DNA of 64,000 nucleotides from an uncultured Oscillospiraceae bacterium (GCA_944385675.1 CALWYD010000001.1:1-64000), one strand, 5' to 3'; counted from the first letter of the stretch, positions 9,701-18,531 are shown. Made by a program: numbers and translations. Notes: generated from the letters alone by a model not told the origin.

Positions 9701-10840
9701 CTTCAGTACCACTGCCCCAATTTCAATAATAACTTCTCGATTTTTATTTAAACCGGTGGTTTCAATATCAAAACAGACAATTTCATCCTGGAAAGAGGCA
9801 TCCGTCTCCCCGTGAACTACCACCCGGTCATCTACGTCGTTGACAAAGTATGCCTCTACCCCATACAGCAACTTAATTTTTTTGGCCGAGTGCCAGGCGT
9901 CGGGAAAGGATTGGGCCACTCCGTGGTCTGTAATCGCTATGGCAGGATGTCCCCAAGCCTCTGCCCGCTTAACTACGTTCTTATCCGGACCCAGTTTCGG
10001 ACCCACAGCGGTCAGAGCGTCCATGGAGGACATAGTGGTATGAAGATGAAGCTCCACCCGCTTTTCTGGGGCGGTGTCCTCCTTCATTTTCTTTTCAGCA
10101 ACAGACACCCAGACAGGTTCCAATACCATATCTCCGTAGAATCGGTCCATATTAAGACGACCCTGTATCTTCAGATGCATTCCATTTTTTATGCCGTCTA
10201 CCAGAGGTTTTCCCTCATCGCCGGGGAAAAACTTGCTGACCCGAATGGAGCCAGTATAGTCTGTCACATCAAAGGCTACCACCCAGGCTCCACGTTTTTT
10301 CAGCTCCCGATTTTCCACGGCAAACACGTCGCCCTCTATTACCACCATCCCCATATCCAATTCCAGCGTGCCGATGGGAACGGGCGCTTTTGAACTTGGT
10401 TTTCCGAAAAGGGCCTTCCCAGAAGCCTTTTTCTCCCCGCGATTTCTTAGGGGAGCTGTACCAACCTGTTTCAAGGCGGCCTGCCGCATGGCCTCAGCTT
10501 TTGCAAAAGCGTCCTGGGCGGAATGGCAGGCCTCCCCCCTGTCAGCACCGGTTAAAACAGGATTTTGGCTGCCCATAATTGAGGCCTCCCTCTCCTGCTG
10601 CAACCGGGACACCGGCTCTACCTTGACGCAGGACAATCCATAGGCCCTGCAGATTGCCTCCTCCGCCTCGCGAATCAAGTTGGGGCCGGCGCCACCGGCC
10701 CCTTCTACTACAATGGTGGCACTTCGCACAGCTTTTTCAATAGAGGCAGACACAATCATCCACCCCTCTACTGCATTGGACAGCTCGCTCCAGCGGCGCA
10801 AGGCAGCAAACATCTGTAAAAATGGGATATTTTTCGACAT
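6707..10840 (-). CDS. polC: DNA polymerase III alpha subunit, PolC type
   Basis: The replicative DNA polymerase of Firmicutes, with built-in 3'-5' proofreading. Order of domains: short N-terminal region, OB fold (from about residue 160), PHP domain (ELHLHTTMSSMDA), DnaQ-like exonuclease inserted in PHP (DIETTGL at about 360), then the polymerase core. The core shows a Cys4 zinc motif (CPNCKHSDF...CPVCG), the catalytic PDIDLNFSGEYQ aspartates and YLFPKAHAVAYV. At 1377 aa it is somewhat shorter than the B. subtilis enzyme (about 1437), mostly at the N-terminus. Start ATG with AGGAG. It ends the pyrH-to-polC gene block. Confidence 0.97.
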   Translation of the reverse strand: MSKNIPFLQMFAALRRWSELSNAVEGWMIVSASIEKAVRSATIVVEGAGGAGPNLIREAEEAICRAYGLSCVKVEPVSRLQQEREASIMGSQNPVLTGADRGEACHSAQDAFAKAEAMRQAALKQVGTAPLRNRGEKKASGKALFGKPSSKAPVPIGTLELDMGMVVIEGDVFAVENRELKKRGAWVVAFDVTDYTGSIRVSKFFPGDEGKPLVDGIKNGMHLKIQGRLNMDRFYGDMVLEPVWVSVAEKKMKEDTAPEKRVELHLHTTMSSMDALTAVGPKLGPDKNVVKRAEAWGHPAIAITDHGVAQSFPDAWHSAKKIKLLYGVEAYFVNDVDDRVVVHGETDASFQDEIVCFDIETTGLNKNREVIIEIGAVVLKNGEIVDRFNTFAAPGRILSQEIILLTGITDEMLVGAPSQEEALRAFLSFAGDRPLAAHNADFDMGFIASGCQKYGLPFHNPSVDSLILAQNLLPDLGKYKLDVVAEHLHLPAFQHHRASDDAATVAYMLPPFFGMLEELGVHNLGEINAAMPALRKKGRARRQPKHLIILAKNQTGLRNLYKLISLSHLEHFRRVPIMPKSLVNENREGLIIGSACEAGELFRAVVEGKSWEELKRIASWYDYLEIQPICNNQFMLRKGVVRSEEELRDFNRTIVRLGEALGKPVCATGDVHFLDPQDEIYRHILLASKGFEDADEPLPIYFKTTDEMLQEFSYLGEEKAREVVVTNTNLIANWCDPIEPLPKGLFAPKLEDSDGELKRLVWGKAHELYGENPPQIVVDRIEAELGDIIRCKYDVIYMSAQKLVQNSLEHGYLVGSRGSVGSSLVAFMSGITEVNSLPAHYRCPNCKHSDFEFGPANGYGCGADMPDANCPVCGTKYVKDGFNIPFETFLGFGGDKVPDIDLNFSGEYQASAHKYTFELFGQSHVFRAGTIGTVAEKTAFGYVKKYLEEKGMTASKAEENRLAIGCTGVKRTTGQHPGGMVVIPQDKEIYDFCPVQHPADDPNSDIITTHFEYHSMESNLLKLDMLGHDDPTMIRMLEDLTGVNAREIPLDDPDTMSLFSSSKALGYENDKILGPTGGTAIPEFGTSFVRGMLEETQPKQFDILVRLSGFSHGTDVWLGNARDLILNLGIPVGDAIGCRDDIMLYLIKMGMPPKRSFKIMEAVRKGRGLPDGAEEEMKAAGVPDWYIGSCKKIAYLFPKAHAVAYVMMAFRIAWFKVHRPLAFYAAYFSIRAKAFDEAFMCRGMEVCQRKMREIIAKDKEASAVEQDMLTTLEVCYEFYLRGFHFSRMDLYQSKALHFTVDEEHNALRPPFVSVAGLGETAALSLAEARKDKHFISIEEVAAACPKVSKTHIELLKQAGAFGDLPETSQLDLFSLLG

Positions 10841-10935
10841 TATGTAAACTCCTAAGTCCTTCTGAGAAACAGGTAAAACAGCGGGCAGGGAAACAAATCA
10901 TCCCGGATAAAAATGAGACACGGTCAATAAAGGGG

Positions 10936-11973
10936 TTACAGAGTATCTATTAATGCGAACAACTCGTCAACCAGGTGTTCCTGGGGAACTTTTTTAATAA
11001 TCTTTCCTTTTTTGAACAGCAGGCCCTCTCCTGCGCCTCCGGCAATTCCGCAATCTGCGGCAGAGGCCTCCCCTGGCCCATTGACAACACAGCCCATGAC
11101 TGCCACTGTAATAGGCTTGTCCACAGATTTTAGTCGTGCCTCCACTTGATTGGCCAGGGCGATTAAGTCGATGCGGGTGCGTCCACAGGTGGGACAGGAC
11201 ACCAGTTCTGCCCCCTCACGCCGGATACCGGCGGCTTTTAGGATGTCCCGGGCAGCGTACACCTCCTCTACTGGGTCGGCAGACAGGGATACGCGCATGG
11301 TATCTCCGATACCCAGGGCCAGCAGGCCCCCAATGCCAACAGCAGACTTTAAAGTCCCCATATGAATAGTGCCCGCCTCGGTTACCCCCACATGTAAAGG
11401 GTAATCGCTCTGCAGGCTCATCAGTTGATAAGCCTGCATGGTAATAGGCACACTGGAAGACTTCAGGGATACACAGATATCATCAAAATCGAACTGATTC
11501 AGCAGGCGGATGTGCCCGAAGGCAGAGTCTACCATGGCTTGGGGGCAGACCCGCCCGTACTTGGCTAAAATTTCTTTCTCCAGAGAGCCCCCATTGACGC
11601 CAATTCGGATGGGAATCCCCCGCTGTCGGCAGGCCTCCGCCACCGCTTTGACCCGATCCGCCCCTCCAATGTTGCCTGGGTTAATACGCACCTTGTCTGC
11701 CCCAGCGGCAATTGCCTCCAAGGCGAGCTTATAGTCGAAGTGGATGTCCACCACCAGAGGTAAGGAGCACTGCTCCTTGATTTTTCCCACGGCATGGGCT
11801 GCGGCCATATCTGGTACAGCAACCCGTACAATATCGCAGCCAGCGGCTGCCAAGGCCCGGATTTGGGATACAGTTGCCTCCACATCATCAGTACGGGTGT
11901 TGGTCATGGATTGGATAGAGACAGATGCTCCTCCACCAATGGAGACGGAACCCACTTGAATTCTTTTGGTCAA
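10936..11973 (-). CDS. ispG: 4-hydroxy-3-methylbut-2-enyl diphosphate synthase (flavodoxin)
   Basis: Converts MEcPP to HMBPP, the penultimate step of the MEP isoprenoid pathway, using a [4Fe-4S] cluster. The N-terminal TIM-barrel start (VGSVSIGGGASVSIQSMTN) and the cluster-binding C-terminal SCPTCGRTRID and GCVVNGPGEA motifs are present. 345 aa, normal length. The start is TTG 11973, with GAGGTG 9 nt upstream; no ATG fits better. It lies 22 nt after rseP and near dxr, so two MEP steps share one operon with uppS and cdsA, which use isoprenoids and make lipids. Confidence 0.96.
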   Translation of the reverse strand: MTKRIQVGSVSIGGGASVSIQSMTNTRTDDVEATVSQIRALAAAGCDIVRVAVPDMAAAHAVGKIKEQCSLPLVVDIHFDYKLALEAIAAGADKVRINPGNIGGADRVKAVAEACRQRGIPIRIGVNGGSLEKEILAKYGRVCPQAMVDSAFGHIRLLNQFDFDDICVSLKSSSVPITMQAYQLMSLQSDYPLHVGVTEAGTIHMGTLKSAVGIGGLLALGIGDTMRVSLSADPVEEVYAARDILKAAGIRREGAELVSCPTCGRTRIDLIALANQVEARLKSVDKPITVAVMGCVVNGPGEASAADCGIAGGAGEGLLFKKGKIIKKVPQEHLVDELFALIDTL

Positions 11974-11995
11974 AGCTTAATTCACCTCGTCTACA

Positions 11996-13069
11996 TCAAA
12001 ATCCAAAGAGCTTTCCCAGATCACTAAAGGTGACGACAAGCATCAGACCCATAAGAGCCACCAGTCCTGCAAAGTGGACGTACCCTTCATACTGGGGGGC
12101 AATCCGCCGCCGGAAGAACAGGTAGAGCACCCCGTTGAGCAGCAAGAAAAAGATACGGCCCCCATCCAGTGCAGGCAGCGGCAATAAATTCATAACCGCC
12201 AGGTTGACTGCAATCAGGGCGGCCAAAAAGGCCAAGTTCATGGCGGCATCGGCAACCGTCTGTGACTGCGTGCCCACTTCGGTCATGGTATCCACAATGC
12301 CGACAGGCCCGGACAATTCACGCAGGCCAACCTGACCAGACAGAAGGGCGGCTAAACCGCTCCAAACCATCTCCACCATATCCAAAGTGCTATACCAACT
12401 GTAAGCAAGACGTTCTCCAAACCCAGCGTCATATCCGGTTAGTCCCTTACTCAACCCGCGCAGATTGGTGACTGTACCGTCTTCCTCTGTCCGCTGCTGC
12501 GGGGGCATATAGACATCCTCCAATACTATCCTTTGGCCGTTTCTGGATACGACAAAATCCACCGTATCTCCCGCCTGGCTTAAGGCCTCCAGCATTCGAT
12601 CCTGCCCATACAGACTAAAGGTCCGATGACCATTTACAGACAGAACGATGTCACCTGCCTCCAGACCACATGTCTCCAACCCGTAGCCATCCAGAAAACC
12701 AGTCACCACAGGCATGGCAATGCCGGACAACTGACACAGCAATACGGCCAGAATCAACAGACCGGTTAAATAATTCATGGCCGCCCCGGCACACAAAATA
12801 ATAATCTTCTTCCAAGCTTTTGCCCTGTCGAAAGAATGTGGATCGGAAGAGCTACCGTCTTCCCCCTCCATTGCACAGTAACCACCGATAGGGAGAGCCC
12901 GAATACTGTAAAGTGTATCACCCTTCTCACGGCTGAAAACAGAAGGCCCCATACCGATAGAAAACTCATTTACCTTAACACCCAGCAGCTTGGCCGTGAG
13001 GAAATGTCCCAGTTCGTGCACAGCAATGAGCAGACCAAAAATTAAAATGCCAATGAGAATAAAAACCAT
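11996..13069 (-). CDS. rseP: RIP metalloprotease RseP (site-2 protease)
   Basis: A membrane-embedded zinc protease that clips transmembrane substrates such as anti-sigma factors or signal peptides. The N-terminal helix carries the HELGHF zinc site at about residue 18, a PDZ domain lies in the middle, and the C-terminal NLLPLPALDGGRI holds the third ligand. 357 aa, usual length. The ATG follows GGAGGTTAT. The conserved position between dxr and ispG supports orthology. Confidence 0.96.
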   Translation of the reverse strand: MVFILIGILIFGLLIAVHELGHFLTAKLLGVKVNEFSIGMGPSVFSREKGDTLYSIRALPIGGYCAMEGEDGSSSDPHSFDRAKAWKKIIILCAGAAMNYLTGLLILAVLLCQLSGIAMPVVTGFLDGYGLETCGLEAGDIVLSVNGHRTFSLYGQDRMLEALSQAGDTVDFVVSRNGQRIVLEDVYMPPQQRTEEDGTVTNLRGLSKGLTGYDAGFGERLAYSWYSTLDMVEMVWSGLAALLSGQVGLRELSGPVGIVDTMTEVGTQSQTVADAAMNLAFLAALIAVNLAVMNLLPLPALDGGRIFFLLLNGVLYLFFRRRIAPQYEGYVHFAGLVALMGLMLVVTFSDLGKLFGF

Positions 13070-13096
13070 ATAACCTCCACATAAAAGGGCATCCAG

Positions 13097-14233
13097 TTAA
13101 CCAATTGCTTCCCGGGCTGCCCGGTCGGCAGCCAGTATATCCTCCAGGCCTGGATTTTGTACCACCGGTATCTGTGCCATCGCCCGGTCAACTCTTTCCC
13201 CAATGTCCAAAAATCCAATCTCTCCCGCCAAGAATTGAGCCACAGCAGCTTCATTGGCCCCGTTCAGGACAGCGCCGGCAGTTCCTCCCGTCCGGGCTGC
13301 TTGGAGAGCCAGTTCCAGACAGTGGAACGTATTCAGGTCGGGCGTACCAAAGGTCAGTGGCCCGCAGTTCCACAGGTCCAGTTCCTTGGCTGGGCCAGGC
13401 ATCCGCTTGGGCCAGGTAAGTGCATACTGGATGGGCAGACGCATATCCGGTGCGCCTAACTGGGCAATCATAGCGTTATCACAGTATTCCACTAAGGAGT
13501 GGATAATACTTTCCCGGTGAATTATCACAGAAATTTTTTCCGGAGGCATGTGATAAAGGTGCATCGCCTCAATAACTTCCAGTCCCTTGTTCATCAAGGT
13601 GGCAGAATCCACAGTGATTTTTGCCCCCATGGACCAGTTGGGATGTTGTAAGGCATCTTCCCTTGTCATCTCTTTCAGCTCAGCGGCTGTCTTTCCATAG
13701 AAAGGGCCGCCGGAACAAGTAAGAATTAACCGTTTCACCTCTCCCCTATCCCGATTACCCTCCAGACATTGAAATAGGGCCGAGTGTTCAGAATCCACAG
13801 GAATGATCTGGGCGCCGTAGTCCCGGGCCTCCTCCAGCACTAAGGAGCCAGCGCATACCAGCGTCTCCTTGTTGGCAAGTCCGATGCGTTTCCCCTCGCG
13901 GATAGCGGTCAGAGTGGGGCGGAGCCCCACCATGCCAACCACTGCGGTTATCACTGTATCCGCCTGAGGAAGCGACGCTGCAGCCAGCAGGCCCTCTGGC
14001 CCCCCGGCTACCTGTACGCAGGTGTCCGCCAACCGTATTTTCAAATCCGCTGCTGCCTGGTCGTCCATTAAAACGGCAAGTTTTGGCTGAAACCTGCGGG
14101 CTTGCTCCTCTAAAAGTTTGACGTTGGAATTTGCAGTGAGGGCAGCTACCTTCATACCACAGGCGGCAATCACCTCTAATGATTGCCGCCCGATCGATCC
14201 AGTGGATCCAAGGATTGATACACAATTGCTCAT
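13097..14233 (-). CDS. dxr: 1-deoxy-D-xylulose 5-phosphate reductoisomerase
   Basis: The NADPH-dependent first committed step of the MEP pathway (DXP to MEP). The N-terminal ILGSTGSIGRQSLEV is the nucleotide-binding fingerprint, and PVDSEHSALFQCLEG contains the metal and substrate ligands. 378 aa from ATG 14233, chosen because AAAGGTG lies just upstream; an in-frame GTG three codons earlier would overlap that ribosome-binding site. It is followed by rseP after 27 nt. Confidence 0.97.
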   Translation of the reverse strand: MSNCVSILGSTGSIGRQSLEVIAACGMKVAALTANSNVKLLEEQARRFQPKLAVLMDDQAAADLKIRLADTCVQVAGGPEGLLAAASLPQADTVITAVVGMVGLRPTLTAIREGKRIGLANKETLVCAGSLVLEEARDYGAQIIPVDSEHSALFQCLEGNRDRGEVKRLILTCSGGPFYGKTAAELKEMTREDALQHPNWSMGAKITVDSATLMNKGLEVIEAMHLYHMPPEKISVIIHRESIIHSLVEYCDNAMIAQLGAPDMRLPIQYALTWPKRMPGPAKELDLWNCGPLTFGTPDLNTFHCLELALQAARTGGTAGAVLNGANEAAVAQFLAGEIGFLDIGERVDRAMAQIPVVQNPGLEDILAADRAAREAIG

Positions 14234-14272
14234 TGTTGTCACCTTTTCACAGCCGGTTTTTCACCGGACTTG

Positions 14273-15094
14273 TCAACGGAAGGCCGGGAGCAGCTGTACC
14301 AGCAACAGCAGCAGCGGCGCCGCAAAGGTCATGGAATCAAACCGGTCTATCATTCCACCGTGGCCGGGAAGCAGATTTCCGTAGTCTTTAATTCCATATT
14401 GACGCTTAATCAGGGAAAAAGCCAGATCACCCAGTTCGGTAATGGCGCTGCCCAACAAGCCATACAGGGCCATAATTGGCAGTGATACCTGGATTTGAGT
14501 AAACTGAATCAGAATCCAGCCGTACAGCAGCATAAATGCTGCACCGGAGAGAATACCGCCCACATAGCCCTCCAGAGACTTGTTGGGGCTGACCCGGGTT
14601 ATCCCACGGTGGCGGCCTAAAAAGACTCCGGCAAAATACGCCCCTGCATCGGTGAGAAACGCACAGATTACAGGCAAAAGAACCAGATAGCGTCCGTGCT
14701 CCATCTTCTTCAGCAGAACCAGGGCCGACAGAAACATGGGAATCATCAGGCCTGCAAAAAAACAGACCAGAATATCATCAAACCGTATGGCACATTCCCT
14801 GTCATACAGACGGATAGCAATGAAAAAAAGGGCAGACATCAGTGCCAGAGCAGACACCTGGAGCACCACTGAACCCCATTTCGTCCAAAATCCCAGGGGT
14901 ATGGCTGCGGCAGTCATGGCGGTAAAGATATACATCCCGTTGTGATGGGCCACACCTGTGGCTCGCAACAGCTCAAAGGAAGCCATAGCACAGATGGCAG
15001 CCATGAGAACCGCCAAATATATGGGGTCCAGAAAGAATAAAACTACGAAAAACAGCGGGGCCAACACTACGGCCACCAAGATTCGCGTCACCAT
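14273..15094 (-). CDS. cdsA: Phosphatidate cytidylyltransferase
   Basis: Makes CDP-diacylglycerol from phosphatidate and CTP, the branch point of phospholipid synthesis. A 273-aa, multi-helix membrane protein with the family signature near the C-terminus (KDYGNLLPGHGGMIDRFDS) and the SPNKSLEGYVGG motif. Start ATG 15094 with GGAGGTG upstream. The frame is open further back but would overlap uppS heavily. Located between uppS and dxr, as in many Firmicutes. Confidence 0.96.
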   Translation of the reverse strand: MVTRILVAVVLAPLFFVVLFFLDPIYLAVLMAAICAMASFELLRATGVAHHNGMYIFTAMTAAAIPLGFWTKWGSVVLQVSALALMSALFFIAIRLYDRECAIRFDDILVCFFAGLMIPMFLSALVLLKKMEHGRYLVLLPVICAFLTDAGAYFAGVFLGRHRGITRVSPNKSLEGYVGGILSGAAFMLLYGWILIQFTQIQVSLPIMALYGLLGSAITELGDLAFSLIKRQYGIKDYGNLLPGHGGMIDRFDSMTFAAPLLLLLVQLLPAFR

Positions 15095-15098
15095 GTGG

Positions 15099-15842
15099 TC
15101 AGACACCTCCAAACCGGCGGCTTCGGCGCTGATAGGCCGCGATAGCCCGGTGGAGTTCCTCCTTGGAGAAATCGGGCCAAAGCACGTCGGTGAAGTAAAA
15201 TTCTGCATAGGCGGATTGCCACAACAGAAAATTGGACAGCCGCAGCTCTCCGCTGGGGCGGATCACCAAATCCGGATCGGGAACGCCTTTGGAATAGAGA
15301 TATGTTCCAAACTGGTCCTGAGTCAGATGGTTAGGGTCAGCCCTCCCCTCCACACAGTCCCTTGCATAGGCCATGGCCGCTCTCAGCAGCTCGTCTCTCC
15401 CCCCATAATTCAGGCAGATATTGACCTGACAGCCGTCGTAGTGGGTTGATATTTCTTGGGTGCGCTGACAGAGTTGGCGCAATTCCGGGGAGAGAACAGA
15501 GAGGTCTCCGAAAAAATTCATCTTTACCCGGTCATGCTCCATCTGGCCAATGGCTTCCAGAAGATATTTTTTTAGCAACCCCATAATTGCAGAAACTTCT
15601 TCCGCTGGGCGCTTCCAGTTCTCCGTGGAGAACGCATATACTGTCAGATATTCTAATCCAATCTCTTTGCAGTAGGTGGCAATAGCTCGGAAGGTCTCAG
15701 CGCCAGCGGCATGGCCAGCTGTGCGGGGCAATCCTCGTTTTTTTGCCCACCGTCCATTTCCATCCATAATAATGGCAATGTGGCGAGGCAAATGCTGCAA
15801 ATCCGCCTTGGGAAGGGGGGCTCTCTTTTGAAAAAAGGCCAT
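15099..15842 (-). CDS. uppS: Undecaprenyl diphosphate synthase (cis-isoprenyl transferase)
   Basis: Extends farnesyl diphosphate with isopentenyl units to the C55 carrier lipid for peptidoglycan. HIAIIMDGNGRWAKKRGLPR contains the catalytic Asp and the diphosphate-binding loop, and DLVIRPSGELRLSNFLLWQ is the second conserved block. 247 aa from ATG 15842, preceded by GAGGTG; an upstream extension to 15887 has no start signal. It ends 4 nt before the cdsA start. Confidence 0.97.
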   Translation of the reverse strand: MAFFQKRAPLPKADLQHLPRHIAIIMDGNGRWAKKRGLPRTAGHAAGAETFRAIATYCKEIGLEYLTVYAFSTENWKRPAEEVSAIMGLLKKYLLEAIGQMEHDRVKMNFFGDLSVLSPELRQLCQRTQEISTHYDGCQVNICLNYGGRDELLRAAMAYARDCVEGRADPNHLTQDQFGTYLYSKGVPDPDLVIRPSGELRLSNFLLWQSAYAEFYFTDVLWPDFSKEELHRAIAAYQRRSRRFGGV

Positions 15843-15918
15843 ATAGTGGCACCTCGCTCCGGTCCGGATGCGCTGTGCCGCGCCCATCCATCCCGTTATT
15901 CACAATAACCGGCAAAGA

Positions 15919-15949
15919 GCCGCGGGGACCGGACATCCGGCTCCGCGGC
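15919..15949 (-). terminator. GC-rich hairpin downstream of frr
   Basis: GCCGCGG/CCGCGGC with an inner CCGGA/TCCGG pairing lies 20 nt after frr. The tail on the minus strand is only TCTTT, so it may be a weak or leaky terminator between frr and uppS. Confidence 0.4.
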
Positions 15950-15969
15950 CATATGCAGCGGGCGGCGCT

Positions 15970-16524
15970 TTATACCGCCATCAACTCCTTTTCTTTGCCA
16001 GCGGTCAGTTCATCCAAATCCTTGCAGCGCTTATCAGTTAAATCCTGCAGTTCCTTTTCCAACTGCTTCTGGTCATCTTCGGTGATATCGCCGGCTTTCT
16101 TCATTTTCTTGAGATCTTCCATCGCATCCCGGCGGATGTTACGCACTGCTACTTTGCCCTCCTCCCCGTATTTGCGGACCTGTTTGGACAACTCCTTACG
16201 GCGCTCTTCAGTAAGCTGGGGGAATGCAAGCCGAATGACCCGTCCGTCGTTTTGGGGATTAATGCCGAGGTCTGAAGTCTGTATGGCTTTCTCAATCGTC
16301 TTAAGCAAAGAGGCATCCCAGGGCTGTATTACCAAAGTACGGGGATCGGGAGAGGAGATGGCCGCTACCTGGTTAAGTGGAGTGGGGGTCCCGTAATACT
16401 CCACCATAATTCGGTCCAAAACACCGGCATTGGCCCGTCCGGCCCGGACAGAAGCGAAATTTGCCTTGACAACTTCGATGGTCTTCAGCATCTTTTCGTC
16501 ATATACTTTATTCTCAGGACTCAT
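15970..16524 (-). CDS. frr: Ribosome recycling factor
   Basis: Splits post-termination ribosomes together with EF-G. The 184-aa length and the conserved blocks FASVRAGRANAGVLDRI, YYGTPTPLNQVA and VRNIRRDAMEDLKK are diagnostic. The ATG is preceded by GGGAG. It is 44 nt downstream of pyrH, the standard Firmicutes pair. Confidence 0.98.
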   Translation of the reverse strand: MSPENKVYDEKMLKTIEVVKANFASVRAGRANAGVLDRIMVEYYGTPTPLNQVAAISSPDPRTLVIQPWDASLLKTIEKAIQTSDLGINPQNDGRVIRLAFPQLTEERRKELSKQVRKYGEEGKVAVRNIRRDAMEDLKKMKKAGDITEDDQKQLEKELQDLTDKRCKDLDELTAGKEKELMAV

Positions 16525-16568
16525 GGTCTTACTCCCTTTCCGTTTCTATATTTTCCGCAGGCAAAAAT

Positions 16569-17285
16569 TCAGCCGCCTACAATTGTTCCGATTCTCTCTC
16601 CCATAACAGCCCGGAGAATGTTCTCCGGATCCTTTAACGCAAACAAAAGAACAGGGATCTTATTATCCATGGACAAGGAGGTTGCAGTGGAGTCCATTAC
16701 CTTTAAGTGCTGGGCCAATACATCATCGTAAGTGATGGCATCATATTTGATAGCAGCCGGATCCAGCTTAGGATCCGCGGAATAGACTCCATCAATGTTC
16801 TTTGCCAGCAAAATAACATCTGCGTCAATCTCTGCCGCTCTGAGCACAGCAGCGGTATCGGTGGAGAAGAAAGGATTTCCGGTTCCACAGCCAAAAATCA
16901 CCACTCTTCCCTTCTCCAGGTGACGAATAGCTCGGGAGCGGATATAGGGTTCCGCTACAGAGCGCATTTCAATGGCGGTCTGTACCCGGACAGCCACTCC
17001 CTTTTGCTCTAACACGTCAGCCACAGCCAGGGCATTAATAGCGGTGGCAAGCATCCCCATATGATCTGCGCGTACCCGTTCCATCTGGTCGCCGCCGTCC
17101 TTTACGCCGCGCCAGAAATTACCGCCGCCAACTACAACGCCTACTTGCACCCCAAGGTCTATGCAGCGCTTGATGACATCGCAAACCTGGCTGATTACAT
17201 GGAAATCCAGGCCACGGGACTCATCTCCTGCCAGTGCCTCGCCACTAATTTTTAACAAAACTCGCTTATACTTAGGCTGCTCCAT
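16569..17285 (-). CDS. pyrH: UMP kinase
   Basis: Phosphorylates UMP to UDP. Amino acid kinase fold with [10 protein letters not shown] at the N-terminus, [11 protein letters not shown] and [13 protein letters not shown] at the nucleotide and UMP sites. 238 aa from ATG 17285, with AAGGAG directly upstream; the frame opens three codons earlier without support. It is the first gene of the pyrH-frr-uppS-cdsA-dxr-rseP-ispG-polC run and is divergent from the FMN riboswitch-ribU unit. Confidence 0.97.
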   Translation of the reverse strand: MEQPKYKRVLLKISGEALAGDESRGLDFHVISQVCDVIKRCIDLGVQVGVVVGGGNFWRGVKDGGDQMERVRADHMGMLATAINALAVADVLEQKGVAVRVQTAIEMRSVAEPYIRSRAIRHLEKGRVVIFGCGTGNPFFSTDTAAVLRAAEIDADVILLAKNIDGVYSADPKLDPAAIKYDAITYDDVLAQHLKVMDSTATSLSMDNKIPVLLFALKDPENILRAVMGERIGTIVGG

Positions 17286-17465
17286 GGGAACCACTCCTTG
17301 TGCTGAAATCTTGCTTCCTTATTTTAATATAATTCTTCCCATTTGCATAGAGGGAAAGCCAAAGTTTTTCAATTTGTCCTATTTCATAAATAATGCAAAA
17401 GATAGTATGACTTTTGTATTGTCTCTCTTTGTTTCTGCCCTGTGTCACGATCCCCAAACTTATTC

Positions 17466-17494
17466 TTGCATTTTCTCTTCCGTAAGCGTATAAT
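17466..17494 (+). promoter_or_regulatory. Sigma-A promoter of ribU
   Basis: TTGCAT (17466-17471), a 17-nt spacer and TATAAT (17489-17494). The predicted transcription start at about 17501 is just before the FMN aptamer. Confidence 0.75.
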
Positions 17495-17518
17495 AACTTC
17501 TGGACAACTGAATCCAAT

Positions 17519-17638
17519 GTCTTCAGGGCGGGGTGGAATTCCCCACTGGCGGTATAGTCCGCGACCAGACGCATAATTGTGCATCTGCTGACCCGGTGTA
17601 ACTCCGGGACCAACGGTATAGTCCGGATGGAAGAAGAT
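17519..17638 (+). promoter_or_regulatory. FMN riboswitch (RFN element)
   Basis: Shows the RFN core: TCTTCAGGGCGGGGTG, CCCCACTGGCGGTATAGTCC, GCTGACCCGG, CAACGGTATAGTCCGGATG and closing GAAGA pairing with the 5' TCTTC. The aptamer lies upstream of the riboflavin transporter gene, the classic target: FMN binding shuts riboflavin uptake. Confidence 0.97.
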
Positions 17639-17678
17639 GTGTGTAAAACAATTACCACGTGATTCTTGCGTGGGCGCG

Positions 17679-17746
17679 CACCTCCTTGATTGTTTTGACA
17701 CCTGGAAGGCATAGGCTTTTCAGGAGTACCAAAACAAAAAGGAGTG
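17679..17746 (+). promoter_or_regulatory. Anti-Shine-Dalgarno/Shine-Dalgarno pair of the FMN riboswitch
   Basis: CACCTCCTT (17679-17687) is complementary, with one bulge, to AAGGAGTG (17739-17746), the ribU ribosome-binding site. No stem followed by a T run lies between aptamer and gene. The expression platform therefore looks translational: FMN binding would free the anti-SD strand to mask the RBS. Confidence 0.55.
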
Positions 17747-17752
17747 TTTTTT

Positions 17753-18442
17753 ATGTCTGAACCCGTTACTGTCCGCCCTCACGTGCGCACCACCCGGATG
17801 AACACCAAGGTCATAGTGAGCATGGCTATGCTTACGGCCATTGCTTACATCGTCATGCTTGTCTCTAAGCTGATGCCCAGTGTCATGTTCCTGGATTTTG
17901 ACTTTAAAGATGTGGTTATCTGTATTGCCGGCTTTACCTTTGGCCCCATGTCTGCCGCCATCATCTCTATTCTGGTGGCGTTCATTGAGATGATTTCCAT
18001 CAGCGACACTTTTTTATGGGGTTTCCTGATGAATGCGCTGGCCACCTGTACCTTCTGCTGCACCGCCTCTTACATCTATAAAAAGATTCATACTAAGAAG
18101 GGAGCGGTTTTAGGACTGAGCCTTGGTGTGGTGTGCCTGGTGGCAGTGATGCTGCTGTGGAACTATCTGGTTACTCCCTTCTATATGGGGCAGCCCAGAG
18201 AGGTCGTTGCCGCTATGTTGCTTCCTATGTTTTTACCGTTTAATCTGGCCAAGGGCGGCATGAACATGGCCGCTACGCTGCTGCTTTACCCACCTGTGGT
18301 CACTGCCCTTCGTAAGGCTGGCGTAGTCCCTGCCTCTCAAAGTGGGCAGAACAAGAAAATAAATGCTGGCTTTGTCCTCTTCTCCTTGGCACTGCTGGCC
18401 ACTTTTGTATTGTTTGCCCTTGTGCTGGCTGGTGTGATTTAA
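17753..18442 (+). CDS. ribU: Riboflavin ECF transporter S component
   Basis: The substrate-binding membrane subunit of an energy-coupling-factor transporter. 229 aa with about six hydrophobic helices. FLDFDFKDVVICIAGFTFGP and FLPFNLAKGGMNM match the RibU family. No ECF ATPase or EcfT gene is adjacent, so it must use a shared module encoded elsewhere. Start ATG 17753 behind AAAGGAGTG. The FMN riboswitch upstream independently supports riboflavin as the substrate. Confidence 0.95.
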   Translation: MSEPVTVRPHVRTTRMNTKVIVSMAMLTAIAYIVMLVSKLMPSVMFLDFDFKDVVICIAGFTFGPMSAAIISILVAFIEMISISDTFLWGFLMNALATCTFCCTASYIYKKIHTKKGAVLGLSLGVVCLVAVMLLWNYLVTPFYMGQPREVVAAMLLPMFLPFNLAKGGMNMAATLLLYPPVVTALRKAGVVPASQSGQNKKINAGFVLFSLALLATFVLFALVLAGVI

Positions 18443-18467
18443 GAATAGTGCATTTTGTGGGAATTAA

Positions 18468-18500
18468 TACCCCCTGCTTTTGTAGAAGCAGGGGGTATTT
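18468..18500 (+). terminator. Terminator of ribU
   Basis: A 12-bp stem TACCCCCTGCTT/AAGCAGGGGGTA with a short loop, followed by TTTCC. Confidence 0.85.
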
Positions 18501-18517
18501 CCATTTATATTAAATTT

Positions 18518-18531
18518 AGAACATTTGTTTG
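18518..18531 (+). promoter_or_regulatory. LexA (SOS) box of dinB
   Basis: GAACATTTGTTT (18519-18530) matches the Gram-positive LexA core GAACnnnnGTTY and overlaps the -35 of the dinB promoter, the position expected for repression. Confidence 0.6.
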
